A stretch of DNA of 6,481 bases from Acidobacteriaceae bacterium. GTDB taxonomy: Bacteria > Acidobacteriota > Terriglobia > Terriglobales > Acidobacteriaceae. Location of the stretch: NCBI GenBank assembly GCA_003165455.1, contig PLUJ01000307.1:1-6481 (forward strand). Direction: 5' to 3'. This document shows, one piece after another, positions 5,634-6,481 of this stretch (within the stretch, counting starts at the first letter, position 1; each line of letters starts with the position of its first letter). The notes beneath the pieces were generated by a model, which worked only from the letters and a program-made list of their open reading frames with translations, had not been told where the DNA came from and did not search any database. The position numbers and the translations under genes are program-made.

Positions 5634-5942
5634 ATGGCTGATCAAGATGGGGGCGGTTTTGTTTGGTTTCTGGCCGGTTTAGGCTTGGGCGGATTGATCG
5701 GCGTTCTCTACGCGCCACGCGCGGGCAGTGAAATTCGCGAAGAATTGAAAGCTCGGGCCGAGCAGGGCCGTGAGTACGTACGCACCCGAGCCCGCGACGC
5801 TCGAGAGCAGGCTTCTGAGTGGGTAGATAAGAGCCGCGACGCCGTAAGCCAGCAGAAGGACCAATTCCGTGCAGCCTACGAGGCTGGCAGACAGGCTTAC
5901 CAGGAGTCGACCTCGGAAACCGCCCCGGCCAACAAGATCTAG
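5634..5942 (+). CDS. YtxH domain-containing membrane-anchored protein (102 aa)
   Basis: Small envelope protein of the YtxH family, known from Bacillus as a general-stress protein; its biochemical role is not established. Residues ~9-26 form a glycine-rich membrane helix, followed by the family signature LYAPRAGSEIREEL (25-38), the counterpart of the usual LLAPKSG-type motif. The rest, to about residue 90, is a charged Arg/Glu/Ala-rich helix likely to form a coiled coil, and the last residues are polar. The length is typical. The start is very secure: AGGAGG at 5622-5627, six bases before ATG. It lies 122 bp after secG and 53 bp before a DUF948-like gene that it probably shares an mRNA with. 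The -10-like TAACAT (about 5594-5599) could serve as its promoter, but the -35 is poor. Confidence 0.85.
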   Translation: MADQDGGGFVWFLAGLGLGGLIGVLYAPRAGSEIREELKARAEQGREYVRTRARDAREQASEWVDKSRDAVSQQKDQFRAAYEAGRQAYQESTSETAPANKI

Positions 5943-5995
5943 CCTGAAAACATAAGTTTCGCAACCCGCAGGCTCTGCCAGGGGGCTTTCACAAC

Positions 5996-6481
5996 ATGGA
6001 TAATCTACTCATCATTTTCATCGCGGTCACTGCGGCTGCAGTAGTTCTTCAGGCAGGGATTTTGGTCGCACTTTTTTTGACGGTGAAGAAGACCGTAACA
6101 AAAATGGAAGCGGTGGTGGACAACGTCACGAGCAAAACCTTGCCTTCGATTGAATCGGTGAATCTGATGGTGACCGATCTGCGTCCGAAGGTGGAAAAAA
6201 TCTCGGACAATCTGGTGCAGTTGCATCCGAAGATTTTGCAGATTATCGACAGCCTTGTTGAGTTGCAACCCAAATTCAAGACCGTAATGGAGAACGTGGC
6301 CGACACCACTACATCAGTGCGATCTGAAGTTCAGCGTGTGGATGCAACCGTAAACGACGCGGTCGATCGTGCCCGCCTGCAAATTATTCGCGCGGACGAA
6401 ATGCTCACCCGAACTTTTGACCGTGTGGAACATACCTCTGAGGTTGTGGCTAAGACGGTTGTTTCGCCTGTGCGCCAGGTA
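5996..6481 (+). CDS. DUF948-like membrane-anchored coiled-coil protein (partial, 3' end missing)
   Basis: The frame is open from the ATG at 5996 to the window end, giving 162 residues without a stop. Residues 4-30 form one strong membrane helix starting at the N-terminus. The rest is a long, nearly all-helical region with valine/isoleucine in heptad-like positions. Prolines recur every 14 residues (50, 64, 78, 92), with units LRPKVEKISDNLVQ, LHPKILQIIDSLVE and LQPKFKTVMENVAD at 62-103. This architecture matches DUF948 proteins such as Bacillus YtxG, which is encoded beside YtxH; the same pairing here supports the call. A purine run AGGGGG (5980-5985) lies ten bases before the ATG. It is probably cotranscribed with the YtxH gene. 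A role in envelope stress is inferred from the family only. Other coiled-coil membrane proteins are an alternative. Confidence 0.75.
   Translation, partial: MDNLLIIFIAVTAAAVVLQAGILVALFLTVKKTVTKMEAVVDNVTSKTLPSIESVNLMVTDLRPKVEKISDNLVQLHPKILQIIDSLVELQPKFKTVMENVADTTTSVRSEVQRVDATVNDAVDRARLQIIRADEMLTRTFDRVEHTSEVVAKTVVSPVRQV

Noticed and set aside
1..6481. CRISPR array, insertion-sequence ends or defence-system genes
   Set aside because: No regularly spaced repeats, transposase or recognised defence domain was seen; DUF4238 alone, broken, is not enough.

Overview
The window looks like part of a soil-type bacterial chromosome, most likely Acidobacteriota. That placement is inferred from the style of the genes, mainly a large zinc-ribbon Ser/Thr kinase with a polytopic C-terminus and a SecG / YtxH / DUF948-like block. 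No taxonomic marker gene is present.

Layout. (1) 138-2840, minus: one long, GC-rich gene for a 900-residue membrane Ser/Thr protein kinase. It has an N-terminal zinc ribbon, a complete cytoplasmic kinase domain, one membrane pass, a ~220-residue segment probably outside the cytoplasm, then about eight further membrane helices. (2) 2841-5042: a gene-poor, generally lower-GC stretch. It holds a frameshifted DUF4238 remnant (3197-3549, minus), several inverted repeats with a recurring TGTACG motif (3707-3898), and two small plus-strand ORFs (4120-4695). The first of these encodes a signal peptide; neither is recognised. (3) 5043-5159: a near-consensus sigma-70 promoter, a small hairpin, and a 23-nt sequence matching the 3' end of a tRNA-Leu (T-loop, 3' acceptor strand, CCA) with no tRNA body before it. 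(4) 5191-6481, plus: secG, a YtxH-domain protein, and a DUF948-like membrane-anchored coiled-coil protein cut by the window end.

How it fits together. The right-hand genes are ordinary envelope functions: SecG is the accessory subunit of the SecYEG translocon, and the YtxH/DUF948 pair resembles the Bacillus ytxG-ytxH stress pair. The kinase reads away from them and is a separate unit. The middle stretch looks like a decayed accessory insertion. The tRNA-Leu 3' fragment at its right edge is what an integrative element using a tRNA-Leu attachment site would leave. If so, the promoter at 5043-5071 may be what now drives secG. No integrase gene was found, so this remains a hypothesis. I did not find a convincing new defence or multi-gene system here.
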